A stretch of DNA of 64,000 nucleotides from JASLMY01 sp965226475 (GTDB lineage: Bacteria; Pseudomonadota; Alphaproteobacteria; GCA-2731375): the NCBI GenBank assembly GCA_965226475.1, contig CBDDDJ010000004.1, forward strand, positions 1,860,001 through 1,924,000, given 5' to 3'. The position numbers were made by a program, and so were the translations under genes. The notes under the pieces are model-generated. The model searched no databases, was not told the origin of the DNA, and was given only the letters and a program-made list of their open reading frames with translations. This document shows positions 52,271 through 61,335 of this stretch, piece by piece. Positions within the stretch are counted from its first letter, which is position 1; each line of letters starts with the position of its first letter.

Positions 52271-52459
52271 CGCCGCCGTCACTCCGGTTTTGTCGATTCG
52301 TTGATTGCCACCGACTCTGCCCGATCGGTCGAAACAACTGAAACCTTTTCTGGCCAGCGTGGACGTGGAAGCGAAACATCCGCTCCCCAAATCATCATCG
52401 ACGCCGATGTCGTCCACGAAGCACCGGGGCGCCGGCGGAGAGGCGAGAAAGGAAACGCC

Positions 52460-52675
52460 ATGTGTACACATCGACTGGTCCGCGCCACCAGCCATGGCAA
52501 CGGCTTTGCCCCCAGGGGCGCGCGTCGTGCCGTGGGTCCGGGCCCTCTGGCGGCCGCCGCCGCCGTCCGCGACCTCGTCCTCCGCTTGTACCGCCAGCAC
52601 CAGATCCGTCACGAACTCGACCGGCTGGACCCGCGAATTTGCCAGGACATCGGCTTGGAAAAGAGCGACGTCTGA
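52460..52675 (+). CDS. DUF1127 small protein
   Basis: A 71-aa protein, ATG preceded by AAAGGA. Its C-terminal half, LRLYRQHQIRHELDRLDPRI then CQDIGLEKSDV, is the DUF1127 (YjiS-like) motif with the conserved L-x-x-L-D-x-R-x-x-x-D-I-G-L. Small arginine-rich DUF1127 proteins in alphaproteobacteria bind RNA and affect phosphate/carbon metabolism. The N-terminal 35 residues are Ala/Arg-rich. Confidence 0.8.
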   Translation: MCTHRLVRATSHGNGFAPRGARRAVGPGPLAAAAAVRDLVLRLYRQHQIRHELDRLDPRICQDIGLEKSDV

Positions 52676-52969
52676 AAACCGTCTCGGGCCCGAGCGGGTC
52701 CGAGCAGGGAGAAGGAGTGACCCCGATGGTCGTAAGCCATGGAGCCTTCGAAATCCGCCGCTTCTTCGAACTCTCGGGCCACCCCGGCATCGATAAGCCG
52801 ATCACGCCGGCCAGCGTCCGGGCCCCGGCGTGGCGTCCGGGCGTGGAGAGTGGCGCCCCGAGGTCCGGTGCCACCGTTTGGCCGACGTCATGGCGGATCG
52901 AGTCTCGGGCCAGGGCGCGCGCGAAGCCGCTTCCGCCGGGGGCCGGGTTGATGCTAAAAGCCGCCCACC
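52676..52969. other. Spacer before lepA
   Basis: About 290 bp. An open frame from 52727 (MVVSHGAFEIRRFFELSG) runs past the lepA start but soon becomes Arg/Pro-rich and matches nothing known. I do not call a gene. The lepA promoter probably lies here. Confidence 0.4.
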
Positions 52970-54769
52970 ATGACGGATCCGGCGCGCATACGTAACTTCG
53001 CGATCATCGCCCACATCGATCACGGCAAGTCGACGCTCGCCGACCGTTTGATCGAACAATGCGGCGGGCTCGAGAAGCGGGAGATGACCGAGCAGGTGCT
53101 CGACTCGATGGAACTCGAGCGCGAGCGCGGCATCACCATCAAGGCGCAGACCGTGCGCCTCGACTACCGCGCCGCCGACGGCCGCGACTACGTGCTGAAC
53201 CTGATCGATACGCCCGGCCACGTCGACTTCGCCTACGAGGTGAACCGCAGCCTCGCCGCCTGCGAGGGCGCGCTGCTGGTGGTCGACGCCAGCCAGGGGG
53301 TGGAAGCGCAGACGCTGGCCAACGTCTACCAGGCGATCGACAACGACCTGGAGATCGTGCCGGTCCTGAACAAGATCGACCTCGCCTCGGCCGAGCCGGA
53401 TCGCGTCATCGAGCAGATCGAGGACGTGATCGGCATCGACGCCCAGGACGCGGTGCCGATTTCCGCCAAGACTGGCCTCGGCATCGACGCGGTTCTGGAG
53501 GCGCTGGTCACTCGCCTGCCGGCGCCGGTGGGCGACGCGGCGGCACCGCTCAAGGCCCTGCTGGTCGACAGCTGGTACGACCCCTATCTCGGCGTCGTCG
53601 TCCTCGTGCGCGTCATCGAGGGCCGGGTCGCGAAGGGCATGCGGATCAAGCTGATGGCGGCCGGCACCAGACACCTGGTGGACGAGGTCGGCATCTTCCG
53701 GCCCAAGCACCAGAAGATCGCCTCGCTCGGCCCCGGCGAGATCGGCTACATCACCGCCTCCATCAAGGACGTGGGCGAAACCCAGGTGGGCGACACAATC
53801 ACGGAAGAGAAGCGGCCGACGGCGGCGGCGCTTCTCGGTTGCAAGCCTTCCGTCTCCGTCGTCTTCTGCGGCATTTTTCCGCTCGACGCGGCCGACTTCG
53901 ACGATTTGCGCAACAGTCTCGCCAAGCTGCGCCTAAACGACGCCAGCTTCCAATTCGAGATGGAGAGTTCCGCCGCCCTCGGCTTCGGTTTCCGCTGCGG
54001 CTTCCTGGGCCTCTTGCACATGGAGATCGTGCAGCAGCGCCTGGAGCGCGAATTCGGCCTTGAACTGATCACCACCGCGCCGAGCGTGATCTACCGCATG
54101 CACATGACGGATGGCGAAATGGTGGAGATCCACAACCCCGCCGACATGCCCGACCCGGTGAAGATCGACTATATCGAGGAACCCTGGATCCGCGCCACCA
54201 TCCTGGTGCCGGACGAGTTTCTGGGCCAGGTGCTGAAGCTCTGCGAGGAGCGGCGCGGCATCCAGGTCAACCTCACCTATGTCGGCAACCGGGCCATGGT
54301 CGACTACGGCCTGCCCCTGAACGAGGTGGTGTTCGACTTCTACGACCGGCTGAAGTCGGTGAGCCGGGGCTACGCCAGCTTCGACTATCACCTTGACGAC
54401 TATCGCAAGGACGACCTGGTGAAGATGTCGGTCCTGGTCAATGGCGAGGAGGTCGACGCGCTGGCCACCATCGTGCATCGCAGCCGGGCCGAGAAGCGCG
54501 GCCGGGCCATGTGCGAACAGTTGAAGGAGCTGATCCCCCGCCAGCTCTTCGCCATCGCGATCCAGGCGGCGCTCGGCGGCCGCGTCATCGCCCGCGAGAC
54601 GGTCCGGGCGCTCCGCAAGGACGTGTTGGCCAAGTGCTACGGCGGCGACGCGACGCGCAAACGGAAACTGTTGGAAAAGCAGAAGGCCGGCAAGAAGCGC
54701 ATGCGCACCTACGGCAAGGTGGAGATCCCGCAGGAGGCCTTCATCGCGGCGCTCAGGACGGGGGATTGA
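52970..54769 (+). CDS. lepA: Elongation factor 4 (LepA)
   Basis: A 599-aa ribosome-associated GTPase that remodels or back-translocates stalled ribosomes. G1 IIAHIDHGKSTLADRL, switch region RERGITIKAQ, G3 LIDTPGHVDF, G4 VLNKIDL and G5 PISAKTG are all intact. The domain order (GTPase, II, III, V, LepA-specific C-terminus) is complete, ending with RKRKLLEKQKAGKKRMR and VEIPQEAFIAAL. The length equals the family norm. Confidence 0.97.
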   Translation: MTDPARIRNFAIIAHIDHGKSTLADRLIEQCGGLEKREMTEQVLDSMELERERGITIKAQTVRLDYRAADGRDYVLNLIDTPGHVDFAYEVNRSLAACEGALLVVDASQGVEAQTLANVYQAIDNDLEIVPVLNKIDLASAEPDRVIEQIEDVIGIDAQDAVPISAKTGLGIDAVLEALVTRLPAPVGDAAAPLKALLVDSWYDPYLGVVVLVRVIEGRVAKGMRIKLMAAGTRHLVDEVGIFRPKHQKIASLGPGEIGYITASIKDVGETQVGDTITEEKRPTAAALLGCKPSVSVVFCGIFPLDAADFDDLRNSLAKLRLNDASFQFEMESSAALGFGFRCGFLGLLHMEIVQQRLEREFGLELITTAPSVIYRMHMTDGEMVEIHNPADMPDPVKIDYIEEPWIRATILVPDEFLGQVLKLCEERRGIQVNLTYVGNRAMVDYGLPLNEVVFDFYDRLKSVSRGYASFDYHLDDYRKDDLVKMSVLVNGEEVDALATIVHRSRAEKRGRAMCEQLKELIPRQLFAIAIQAALGGRVIARETVRALRKDVLAKCYGGDATRKRKLLEKQKAGKKRMRTYGKVEIPQEAFIAALRTGD

Positions 54770-55035
54770 GGGCGGAGGGAGCGATATCGTCGCGCGAAGC
54801 CATTCACAAAGCGCCGGACGCGCCGGCAACGCCACTCCAGAGGGCCGTTTCCTACCTCCTCGTCTCCGTCATCGTCCTATCGATCTTCGGCCTCGTCGTC
54901 TATGTCCTTGGCGGCATGTACTTCCTGATCGAGGACATCGACCGTCCCATCGATCATCAACGCATCGCCCTGATCGACGCCGACCTGTCGCCGCTTCGCG
55001 AGCTGAATCAGACCTGGTCCGACGCCGTTCGTTGA
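54766..55035 (+). CDS. Small single-pass membrane protein downstream of lepA
   Basis: 89 aa if started at TTG 54766, which overlaps the lepA TGA (TTGA) and follows an AGGA-type site. No ATG or GTG exists in the frame before the hydrophobic helix. Residues about 28-52 (VSYLLVSVIVLSIFGLVVYV, LGGMYFLIEDI) form one membrane helix, followed by a polar tail with ALIDADLSPLRELNQTW. I do not recognise a family. Coupling to lepA is suggested only by the overlap. Confidence 0.5.
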   Translation: MRAEGAISSREAIHKAPDAPATPLQRAVSYLLVSVIVLSIFGLVVYVLGGMYFLIEDIDRPIDHQRIALIDADLSPLRELNQTWSDAVR

Positions 55036-55116
55036 CCCCTTTTCCCTTTACCTCGTAGCAGAGACGCACCGGATAGCTTCCCCACTCTTGACGGAATGCC
55101 GTCAGGACCGAGGGAG

Positions 55117-55722
55117 CTATTCCGGCCGGGTCTCGGCAAAGGACGGCGCGGCGGCGGCGAAGGCGTCGTGCCAAGCCACGAGGTTTGGGTGACCGGTCCG
55201 CCACTGGCCATCTTGCCTGAAATCGAGGTAGCCCAAGGCAATCGCCACGCACAAGGTGCCGTAGTCGAGGACGGGGTCGGTGCCGGCGAGTTCGCCTTCG
55301 AGATGCGCGAGGCCCCGATCGATCTTGGCCTGCTGGTAGTCGACCCAGGCTTGCACCCGGTGGCTCTCGGGCCGGAAGCGGCCCTCGTAGACGATGAGGA
55401 CGCCGGCCTCGAGCATGCCGTCGGCGAGCGCGCCCCGCGTCAGCACCTCGAAACGCGCCCGCCCGGCGGCGGGGAACAGGATCGGCGCCGCCGCGAGCCC
55501 GTCGAGGTATTCGCAGATGACGGGACTGTCGAAAACGACGCCGCCGTCCTCCAGCACCAGCGCCGGGATCTTGCCGAGCGGGTTCGCGGCATTGAGTTTC
55601 GCGTCATTGTCGGCCGGCACGACCTCCTGTAAGTCGATGTCGTTGCCCACGCCGGTGATCGCCGCGGCCATCCGCGCCTTGCGCACGAAGGGCGAGGCGG
55701 GCGAGCCGTACAAGGTCATCAT
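55117..55722 (-). CDS. Glutathione S-transferase family protein
   Basis: A 201-aa GST. The N-terminal thioredoxin-fold domain has TLYGSPASPFVRKARMAAAI, PLGKIPALVLEDG (cis-Pro loop) and FDSPVICEYLDG (Glu/Ser-type GSH contact). The C-terminal helical domain has DGMLEAGVLIVYEGRFRPES and LDYGTLCVAIALGYLDFR. This resembles bacterial GSTs of the beta-like or YfcG-like groups; catalytic Ser is probably in the GSPASPF loop. Substrate unknown. It is preceded by a short acidic membrane protein on the same strand. Confidence 0.9.
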   Translation of the reverse strand: MMTLYGSPASPFVRKARMAAAITGVGNDIDLQEVVPADNDAKLNAANPLGKIPALVLEDGGVVFDSPVICEYLDGLAAAPILFPAAGRARFEVLTRGALADGMLEAGVLIVYEGRFRPESHRVQAWVDYQQAKIDRGLAHLEGELAGTDPVLDYGTLCVAIALGYLDFRQDGQWRTGHPNLVAWHDAFAAAAPSFAETRPE

Positions 55723-55737
55723 CTTTCGACACTCCCT

Positions 55738-55956
55738 TCAGTCATCGTCGTTCGAGTCGTCGCTCGAGTCAGAGGTGGAATCGGACGAGTCCTCGTCTTC
55801 GCCCGCCTCGGAGAGGTCGTAGTGCTCGCGCTCGACGATCAACGGGCCGCCGACGCCGGAACGGCCGCCGCCACCGCCGCCACGGCCCTTTAGCGCGAAG
55901 ACGATAATCACCACGACGATGATCCCGATGATGAAGATGCCGATGAGGATTTCCAT
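55738..55956 (-). CDS. Small membrane protein with acidic Ser/Asp tail
   Basis: 72 aa. Residues 2-22 (EILIGIFIIGIIVVVIIVFA) form one membrane helix. KGRGGGGGGRSGVGG acts as a positively charged hinge, and the last 20 residues are almost entirely Ser, Asp and Glu. Topology by the positive-inside rule puts the tail in the cytoplasm. Unknown family. It lies between gst and adh with gaps of 15 and 19 bp on the same strand, so it is probably cotranscribed. Confidence 0.6.
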   Translation of the reverse strand: MEILIGIFIIGIIVVVIIVFALKGRGGGGGGRSGVGGPLIVEREHYDLSEAGEDEDSSDSTSDSSDDSNDDD

Positions 55957-55975
55957 GGCCCCGCGCCTCCCGGGC

Positions 55976-57031
55976 TTACGGCTTCAGCACGACCCGGCCC
56001 AACACGTTGCCGGCGACGAGGTCCTCGATCGCGCTGTTGGCGGCCTCCAGTGGGCGGGTCTCGATCGGGATCGGCGGCACCCGGCCGGCCTTCACCAACG
56101 CCATCAGCTCGTGCATCTCGCGCAAATTGCCGACATAGGAGCCGAGCATCGAGATCATCTTCAGCGGGAAGAAGGGCAACGGCACCTGGCTCTTGTCGCC
56201 GTAGAGTCCGACCTGGACCTGGACGCCGCCCTTGCGCAGGCAGTCCACGCCGAAGCGCGAGGTCTCGGGCCGGCCGACGAAGTCGATCGTCGCCGCCGCG
56301 CCGCCGCCGGTTATTTCCAGCACCTTGGCAATCGCGTCCGGCTCCGAATTGTCGATGGTCTCGTGCGCCCCCACCTGACGGGCGGCGGCCCGCTTGGTGC
56401 CGTCGACGTCGGCCGTGATCAGCTTGGCCGGCGTCACGGCGGAGGCGAAGTGCACCGCGCTCAAACCGACGCCGCCGGCGCCGATGGTCATCAGGTAATC
56501 GTCGGGGCCGAGGTTGGGGATCTTGCGCAGCGCGCTATAGGCGGTCAGTCCCGAACAGGCATAGGTGCAGGCGAGGTTCTGCTCGACGCCGGTGTAATCG
56601 ACCAGATACTTGGCGTCCGGCACGATGACATAGTCGGCATAGCCGCCGTCGACCCGGGTGCCGATGACCCGGGGCGTGGCGCACAGGAGCTCGGTCTCGC
56701 CGCTTTGGCAATGCACGCAGTCGCCGCAGCCGATCCAGGGATAGACGATGTAGGAGGCGCCGACCTCGACGCCGTCCGCCTCCGGGCCCAGCTTCTCGAC
56801 CGTGCCCAGCGGCTCGTGCCCCATGGTGAAGGGGGTGTGGACGCCCCGGTCCTCGACCCGGATGAACTCGCCGTCGCCCAGGTTGAAGCCGCCCTCCCAG
56901 ATATGCAGGTCGCTGTGGCAGACGCCGCAGGCGGTGACACGGACCAACACCTCCTTGCCGGTGGGCTCCGGCGTTTCCATCTCGCGAAGCTCCAGCGGCT
57001 TCCCCCACTCGACGACTTGCATGGCCCGCAT
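55976..57031 (-). CDS. Zinc-dependent NAD(P) alcohol dehydrogenase
   Basis: A 351-aa medium-chain dehydrogenase. Catalytic zinc ligands are in TACGVCHSDLH (Cys) and MGHEPLG (His-Glu), and the structural zinc set is CGDCVHCQSGETELLC. The NAD-binding loop is TIGAGGVGLSAVHFA. The family oxidises primary alcohols or reduces aldehydes; the class resembles alphaproteobacterial AdhP-like enzymes. Start MRAMQVVEWG at 57031; an in-frame ATG further upstream extends into the spacer. Confidence 0.92.
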   Translation of the reverse strand: MRAMQVVEWGKPLELREMETPEPTGKEVLVRVTACGVCHSDLHIWEGGFNLGDGEFIRVEDRGVHTPFTMGHEPLGTVEKLGPEADGVEVGASYIVYPWIGCGDCVHCQSGETELLCATPRVIGTRVDGGYADYVIVPDAKYLVDYTGVEQNLACTYACSGLTAYSALRKIPNLGPDDYLMTIGAGGVGLSAVHFASAVTPAKLITADVDGTKRAAARQVGAHETIDNSEPDAIAKVLEITGGGAAATIDFVGRPETSRFGVDCLRKGGVQVQVGLYGDKSQVPLPFFPLKMISMLGSYVGNLREMHELMALVKAGRVPPIPIETRPLEAANSAIEDLVAGNVLGRVVLKP

Positions 57032-57196
57032 GGCGTATTTCCTCCCGACCCGGCGGCGTTCGCGTTCGCCCGCCATGATAGTCGCGGGAGAGGCCGGCAA
57101 CCATACCCGGGGAAACGGGACCGCCATGGGCTCGACGCCGGCGGCTGAAACTCAAAAGGCCCAGCCAGGACCGGCCGGGCCATCTCGAATGGGGAG

Positions 57197-57241
57197 TGGT
57201 GGGCGCACAAGGACTCGAACCCCGGATCCGCTGATCAAGAG
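57197..57241 (-). repeat. 3'-half of a tRNA-Lys-like gene (probable attachment-site remnant)
   Basis: On the minus strand the 45 bases ending TGCGCCCACCA contain a complete T-arm (CGGGG-TTCGAGT-CCTTG, two G-U pairs), the 3' acceptor strand TGCGCCC, discriminator A and an encoded CCA. CTCTTGATCAGCGG in front resembles the loop and 3' side of a tRNA-Lys(CUU) anticodon arm. The expected 5' half (GGGCGCA at about 57272) is absent. Such 3' halves, from the anticodon loop to CCA, are what tyrosine integrases leave when an element inserts in a tRNA gene. It is therefore probably an att site at the edge of an accessory region. Confidence 0.6.
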
Positions 57242-57586
57242 GCAACGGTATCAAGTCGTGAATATTTGATCGTATAACAATAATTGGCTCCAGTTCCGTG
57301 AATGTATAAGAAAATGTGTCGGAAACGCCATGCCGCCTTGGTTTGGGGCGGTATACCAGATGTCTGCTCGCGCGACTTAAGTCGCTCCGCTCGCGTCCAT
57401 GCCGGGGACCCTGGGGATGATTCGAACCACGGCCGCGGACGGCGCCGGGATCGCGGTGCGCCACGCAACGCCGGGAAATCAGTATACTGGACCGCCGCCC
57501 TGTATTCGCGGCCCTTTGTTTTTCCTATCGGCCGGGCGTCACGCGCCGCTCCGGCGCCCTTCCCTTGATACCCAGGAGACGCCGGC
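57242..57586. other. Spacer between the tRNA fragment and GMC gene
   Basis: About 345 bp, including an AT-rich block (57255-57310, TTTGATCGTATAACAATAATT) unlike the surrounding DNA. No gene, integrase remnant or clear terminator was recognised. A short GATTCGAACC at 57419-57428 recalls a tRNA T-loop but has no acceptor or T-stem around it. Confidence 0.4.
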
Positions 57587-59218
57587 ATGGCGGATAGCTA
57601 CGATTACGTCGTCATCGGAGCCGGCTCGGCCGGCAGTGCCATCGCCGCGCGCTTGACCGAGGACCCGGATTGTTCGGTACTGCTGCTCGAAGCGGGTGGC
57701 GAGGACACCAATCGATGGATCCATATTCCACTGGGTCTCGGGCGGTTGATACAAAACGAGCAGGTCGCCTGGCAGTTTTCCACCGAACCCGAACAACACA
57801 TGAAGGGGCAGACGCTGTTGTGGCCACGGGGCAAGGCGCTTGGCGGTTCGAGCAGCATCAACGGCATGATCTATGTGCGCGGCGCGGCGCGCGATTACGA
57901 CCGCTGGCGTGATCTGGGCTGCCCGGGCTGGGGCTACGACGATGTGTTGCCGATCCTGAAACGTCAGGAGCACCGGCCCGAGGGCGATCCGCGCTACCGC
58001 GGGCAGGGCGGCCCCATCGTGGTAACCGATGTCCGCCATCGTGATGCCCTGACCGAAGGTTTCTATCACGCCTGCCGTCAGTCCGGCATTCCCGCCACGG
58101 CGGACTACAACGCCGAGCAGTACGAGGGCGTCTCCTACCTGCAACTGTCGACCACCCGCCGTGCCCGACGCTGTAGCACGGCGGTGGGCTATCTGCGCAA
58201 GGCGCGTAACCGTCCCAATCTGGATATACGCACCGAGACCATGGTCCAAAGACTCCTGGTCGAGGGCAACCGGGCGATCGGAGCGTGCGTTTCGTCGGCA
58301 AACGACGGTTCCCCACAACCCGCGACCAGCGAGGTGCGCGCCAGCCGCGAGGTGATCCTCTGCGCGGGTGCCATCGGTTCGCCCCACATTCTGGAACTGT
58401 CCGGTATAGGCAACTCCGCCGTGCTCGAGGCCGCCGGCGTCGCGCCGGTCAAACATCTACCTGGCGTCGGCGAGAACTTGATTGATCATCTGCAGGTTCG
58501 CACCTCCTATGAGTGTTCGCGGCCGATCACCATCAACGACACGCTGCGCAGCCCCCTGCGGGGAGCCAAGGCGGGCTTGCAATATCTGCTCACGCGCCGC
58601 GGCCTGCTAGCCACGCCCTCGGTAACCGTCCACGCCATCGCCCGTAGCGGACTCGACCCGGACGGGCCCGATCTCAAGATCCAGCTGGCGCACATCAGCG
58701 GAATGGACCGGTTCTCCTATTCAAAGGACCTCGGCGTGGACAAATTTCCCGGCTTCAACATCGGCGTCTTCCGATTGCATCCGACCTCGCGGGGATCGGT
58801 CCACGCCTCATCGACCGACTCGCGCCAGGCGCCGAGGATTCACGCCAATTATCTGTCCACGGAAGATGACGTCGAGGCAACCGTCAAAGGCCTGCGGATG
58901 TGCCGGGACATTGCCTCTCAGGCGGCCTTCTCCGACCTCATCGTTCGAGAAGTGCGCCCGGGCCCCGAGGTCGGAAGCGAGGACGAGTTGCTCGACTACG
59001 CCCGCGGCTGCGGACAAACCTCATACCACCCGATTGGCACCTGCAAGATGGGCGGCGACGCGATGGCCGTGGTCGACCCGGCTCTGAAGGTGCATGGCAT
59101 TGTCGGCTTGCGGGTCGCCGACGCCTCGGTGCTGCCGCTGATGATCTCGTCCAACACCAATGCACCGTCGATTCTGATTGGCGAGCGTTGCGCGGATCTG
59201 ATCAAGGCGGAGCGATAG
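57587..59218 (+). CDS. GMC family FAD-dependent oxidoreductase (choline dehydrogenase-like)
   Basis: A 543-aa flavoprotein. FAD loop YVVIGAGSAGSAIAARLTED, the GMC signature WPRGKALGGSSSINGMIYVR, FCAGAIGSP-type LCAGAIGSPHILELSGIG, and the C-terminal block SYHPIGTCKMGGDAMAVVDP then ADASVLPLMISSNTNAPSI with catalytic His and Asn. The family oxidises primary alcohols such as choline or long-chain alcohols; substrate not assignable. Its stop codon TAG lies inside the 8-bp target duplication of the IS element immediately downstream. Confidence 0.93.
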   Translation: MADSYDYVVIGAGSAGSAIAARLTEDPDCSVLLLEAGGEDTNRWIHIPLGLGRLIQNEQVAWQFSTEPEQHMKGQTLLWPRGKALGGSSSINGMIYVRGAARDYDRWRDLGCPGWGYDDVLPILKRQEHRPEGDPRYRGQGGPIVVTDVRHRDALTEGFYHACRQSGIPATADYNAEQYEGVSYLQLSTTRRARRCSTAVGYLRKARNRPNLDIRTETMVQRLLVEGNRAIGACVSSANDGSPQPATSEVRASREVILCAGAIGSPHILELSGIGNSAVLEAAGVAPVKHLPGVGENLIDHLQVRTSYECSRPITINDTLRSPLRGAKAGLQYLLTRRGLLATPSVTVHAIARSGLDPDGPDLKIQLAHISGMDRFSYSKDLGVDKFPGFNIGVFRLHPTSRGSVHASSTDSRQAPRIHANYLSTEDDVEATVKGLRMCRDIASQAAFSDLIVREVRPGPEVGSEDELLDYARGCGQTSYHPIGTCKMGGDAMAVVDPALKVHGIVGLRVADASVLPLMISSNTNAPSILIGERCADLIKAER

Positions 59219-60194
59219 GAAAGGCTCAATTCGTAAAACGTATGCATTTGTGATAGAATGCCCGGAACGTCAGGAGGTTGGGTCATGGACGGCAAGGGTT
59301 TCCAGGTGTGGCTTTCGGCGGCGCGCGGGCTGACGCGCGTGCAGCGGCACGAGGCGCTCGCGGTGCTGTCGGGCCGGAGCGAAGGCGAGGCATCGAAGGC
59401 CGCGATCGAGCTTGGTGTGGACGAGGCCCGGCGCTGTCCGCACTGCGCGAGCGAAGGGGCGGTTTCGCGCGGTATGGCGCGGGGTCTGCGGCGCTACCAG
59501 TGCAAGGGCTGCGGCAGGACCTTCAACGCGCTGACCGGTACGCCGCTGTCGGGCCTGCACCACAAGGAACGCTGGCTGTCGTTCGGGGCGTCGCTGGCGG
59601 AGGGGGAGACGGTGAAGGCCTCGGCGGCGCGCTGCGACGTGGCGGTGAGCACGGCGTTCCGCTGGCGTCACCGGTTTCTGGCGGCGGCGCGGAGCGATTC
59701 GGAGGTGCTCAAGGGGATCGTGGAAGCGGACGAGACCTACGTCCTGGAGAGCCGGAAGGGCGCGCGCGGGCTGGGACGCAAGGCACGGCGGCGGACCGGA
59801 GCGGGACGACGGTGAGCGCGGTGCTGCCCAGGGTCGACGCGGCGGCGCTCACGGCTGCTCTCGACCCGGTGGTCGCGAAGGACGCCCTGCTGGTCTCCGA
59901 CGGTGGCGCGAGCTATCCACCTTGCGCCGCCGCGCTCGGGGTGAGCCACGAAGCACTCAACCGCTCGATGGGGGAACGGGTTCGGGGCGATCTGCATGTG
60001 CAGACGGTGAACAGCCGCCACAGCCGGTTGAAGGACTTCCTGCGTCCCCGCCGCGGCATCGCCACCCGCTATCTGGACAACTACCTGAGCTGGTTCCACC
60101 TCGTCGGCCTCGCCCCCGGCGCCAATGACCGAGCCTGCCTCGCCGCCGCCGTAACAAGGTGACGCATACAATTCACGAATTGAGCCATAGGAAA
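59215..60194 (+). mobile_element. IS1595-family insertion sequence with 8-bp target duplications
   Basis: The element proper is 59223-60186 (964 bp). Terminal inverted repeats start GGCTCAATTCGT at both ends and match at 20 of the first 23 bases. It is flanked by identical 8-bp direct repeats ATAGGAAA at 59215-59222 and 60187-60194, the duplication size expected for IS1595. The intact flanks and ends indicate a fairly recent insertion, right behind the GMC gene. The transposase inside is defective. Confidence 0.9.
59285..60162 (+). pseudogene. IS1595-type (ISXO2-like) transposase with internal deletion
   Basis: The N-terminal 175 residues contain the zinc ribbon (CPHCASEGAVSRG, CKGCGRTFNALTGTPLSGL), a helix-turn-helix (VKASAARCDVAVSTAFRWRH) and the start of the DDE domain (VEADETYVLESRKGARGLGR). 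Near 59795 a short stretch (roughly 20 codons) is missing, shifting the frame. The rest (VSAVLPRVDAAALTAALDPV, LLVSDGGASYPPCAAALGVS, VNSRHSRLKDFLRPRRGIAT, YLDNYLSWFH) follows in a second frame. The element can probably move only with a transposase supplied in trans. Confidence 0.88.
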
Positions 60195-60949
60195 AGGGGG
60201 GTTATAGCGACCTGCGTTGCGTGCACCTCATCGCGGGTCGGCAAGCGCGACCGCGTGACCGCGCGTTCGGGCATCCGATGACCAGCTGAAATCGGGAAAG
60301 ACTTCCTCGGAATAGGTATATTGGCACCGCAATTCTCGGGGCCAACGAATGCCGCCTTTTCACCGCGCCGGCGCGAAAATCGACCCGCGCCGGGCCCGCC
60401 GCCGGGCCGGAACGTGGCGCGAAAACCCGTCGCCGAAGGCGTCGACCGCGTGGGATCCATGTCTCTGATATGGCGTCCCGCCCGAGAGCACGCAAGGCGC
60501 CGGCGGTGGGGACGTAACATATTGATTCAAATAATCATTCGGGCGTCCGCGAGACGCCCGCCAGGATCCCAGGGCGGTCCTTCGCGTCCCGCCGCCCACC
60601 GCCGATGGGGCCCTCGGGACGGGTGTGCGGAGGCCCGGATTATGGCAAATATACCTCCAGGCAGACGTCGTCCAGGGGTGGCAAAAGGTACACATCGATG
60701 CGGCGAAAGTGGGCGTGAAGGAGGTCGAATCGGCCCGAAAAGCCTACTTTTGCCCCCGGCGGCGGGCTCGAGCGGCCGAAAGGCCGAGAATCGTCCCGGC
60801 GTCACCATGGCGTCGTTTTCCGCCGCGCCGGCGCGGCCGGGGCGTGCCATCGGGTCCTCGCCGTCGCGCCCCCGGGTCGGGCTCGCCCGGGCCGGGGCGG
60901 CGGTAAAGGATCTCCGACCGGCTCCGCCGGCGGGGTCTGGGTGATGGCG
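60195..60949. other. Region without a supported gene, right of the IS element
   Basis: About 755 bp with long open frames on both strands, all Arg/Pro/Gly-rich and without recognisable motifs. One AT-rich patch (60520-60545) is present. It probably represents eroded sequence within the accessory region. Confidence 0.4.
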
Positions 60950-61300
60950 TCGTTCGGGATCGGGCCGAGAAGTGGATACTTCAAGACCGAGCCCGCCGAC
61001 GGCACAACGCCATGCAACATGCAAGACGCGACCCCGATCCTCGGAAGACGGTAGGCATGCAGCAAACAAGACTTGTCCCCATGAGCGCTTGGCCACCAGG
61101 CGCTTTCCGCGCCGGCCACATGGAAACTCGCCGCGCGCATCCCAACAGGTCTGGCCGAGCTCCGGCGCGTCTATGCCGTGCAGCCGGACGCGCTCGCCGG
61201 CTACTTCGAGCGTGTCGCCGTCGATCACCCGGGCGCGGCCGGTGACGTCCGCCAGGGCGAGGGTGGGGAGGAGCGTGAGCAGAAGTGCGAGGCGGATCAT
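60950..61300 (-). pseudogene. Thermonuclease-like (SNase) gene remnant
   Basis: From ATG 61300 the frame gives a signal peptide (MIRLALLLTLLPTLALADV) and the SNase start GRARVIDGDTLEVAGERVRL, HGIDAPELGQTCWDARGE, with the Asp and Arg that bind calcium and substrate. After FPCG the similarity becomes weak (RGRVLHVAWRCAVGGLGLEV still recalls the C-terminal half), and the frame then runs into composition typical of non-coding DNA. I read this as a decayed secreted nuclease-fold protein. Confidence 0.6.
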
Positions 61301-61335
61301 GGTGGGGAGTGTAGCAGCGTCGAGCGGGTCTCGAT

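Noticed and set aside
52727..52995. Possible small gene before lepA (starts MVVSHGAFEIRRFF)
   Set aside because: The first 25 residues look protein-like but the rest is Arg/Pro-rich and it overlaps the lepA start. Evidence is too thin.
57414..57440. Second tRNA-like T-loop (GATTCGAACC)
   Set aside because: No matching T-stem, acceptor strand or CCA around it.
60321..60944. 207-aa plus-strand ORF right of the IS element
   Set aside because: Low-complexity Arg/Pro/Gly composition typical of random GC-rich frames.
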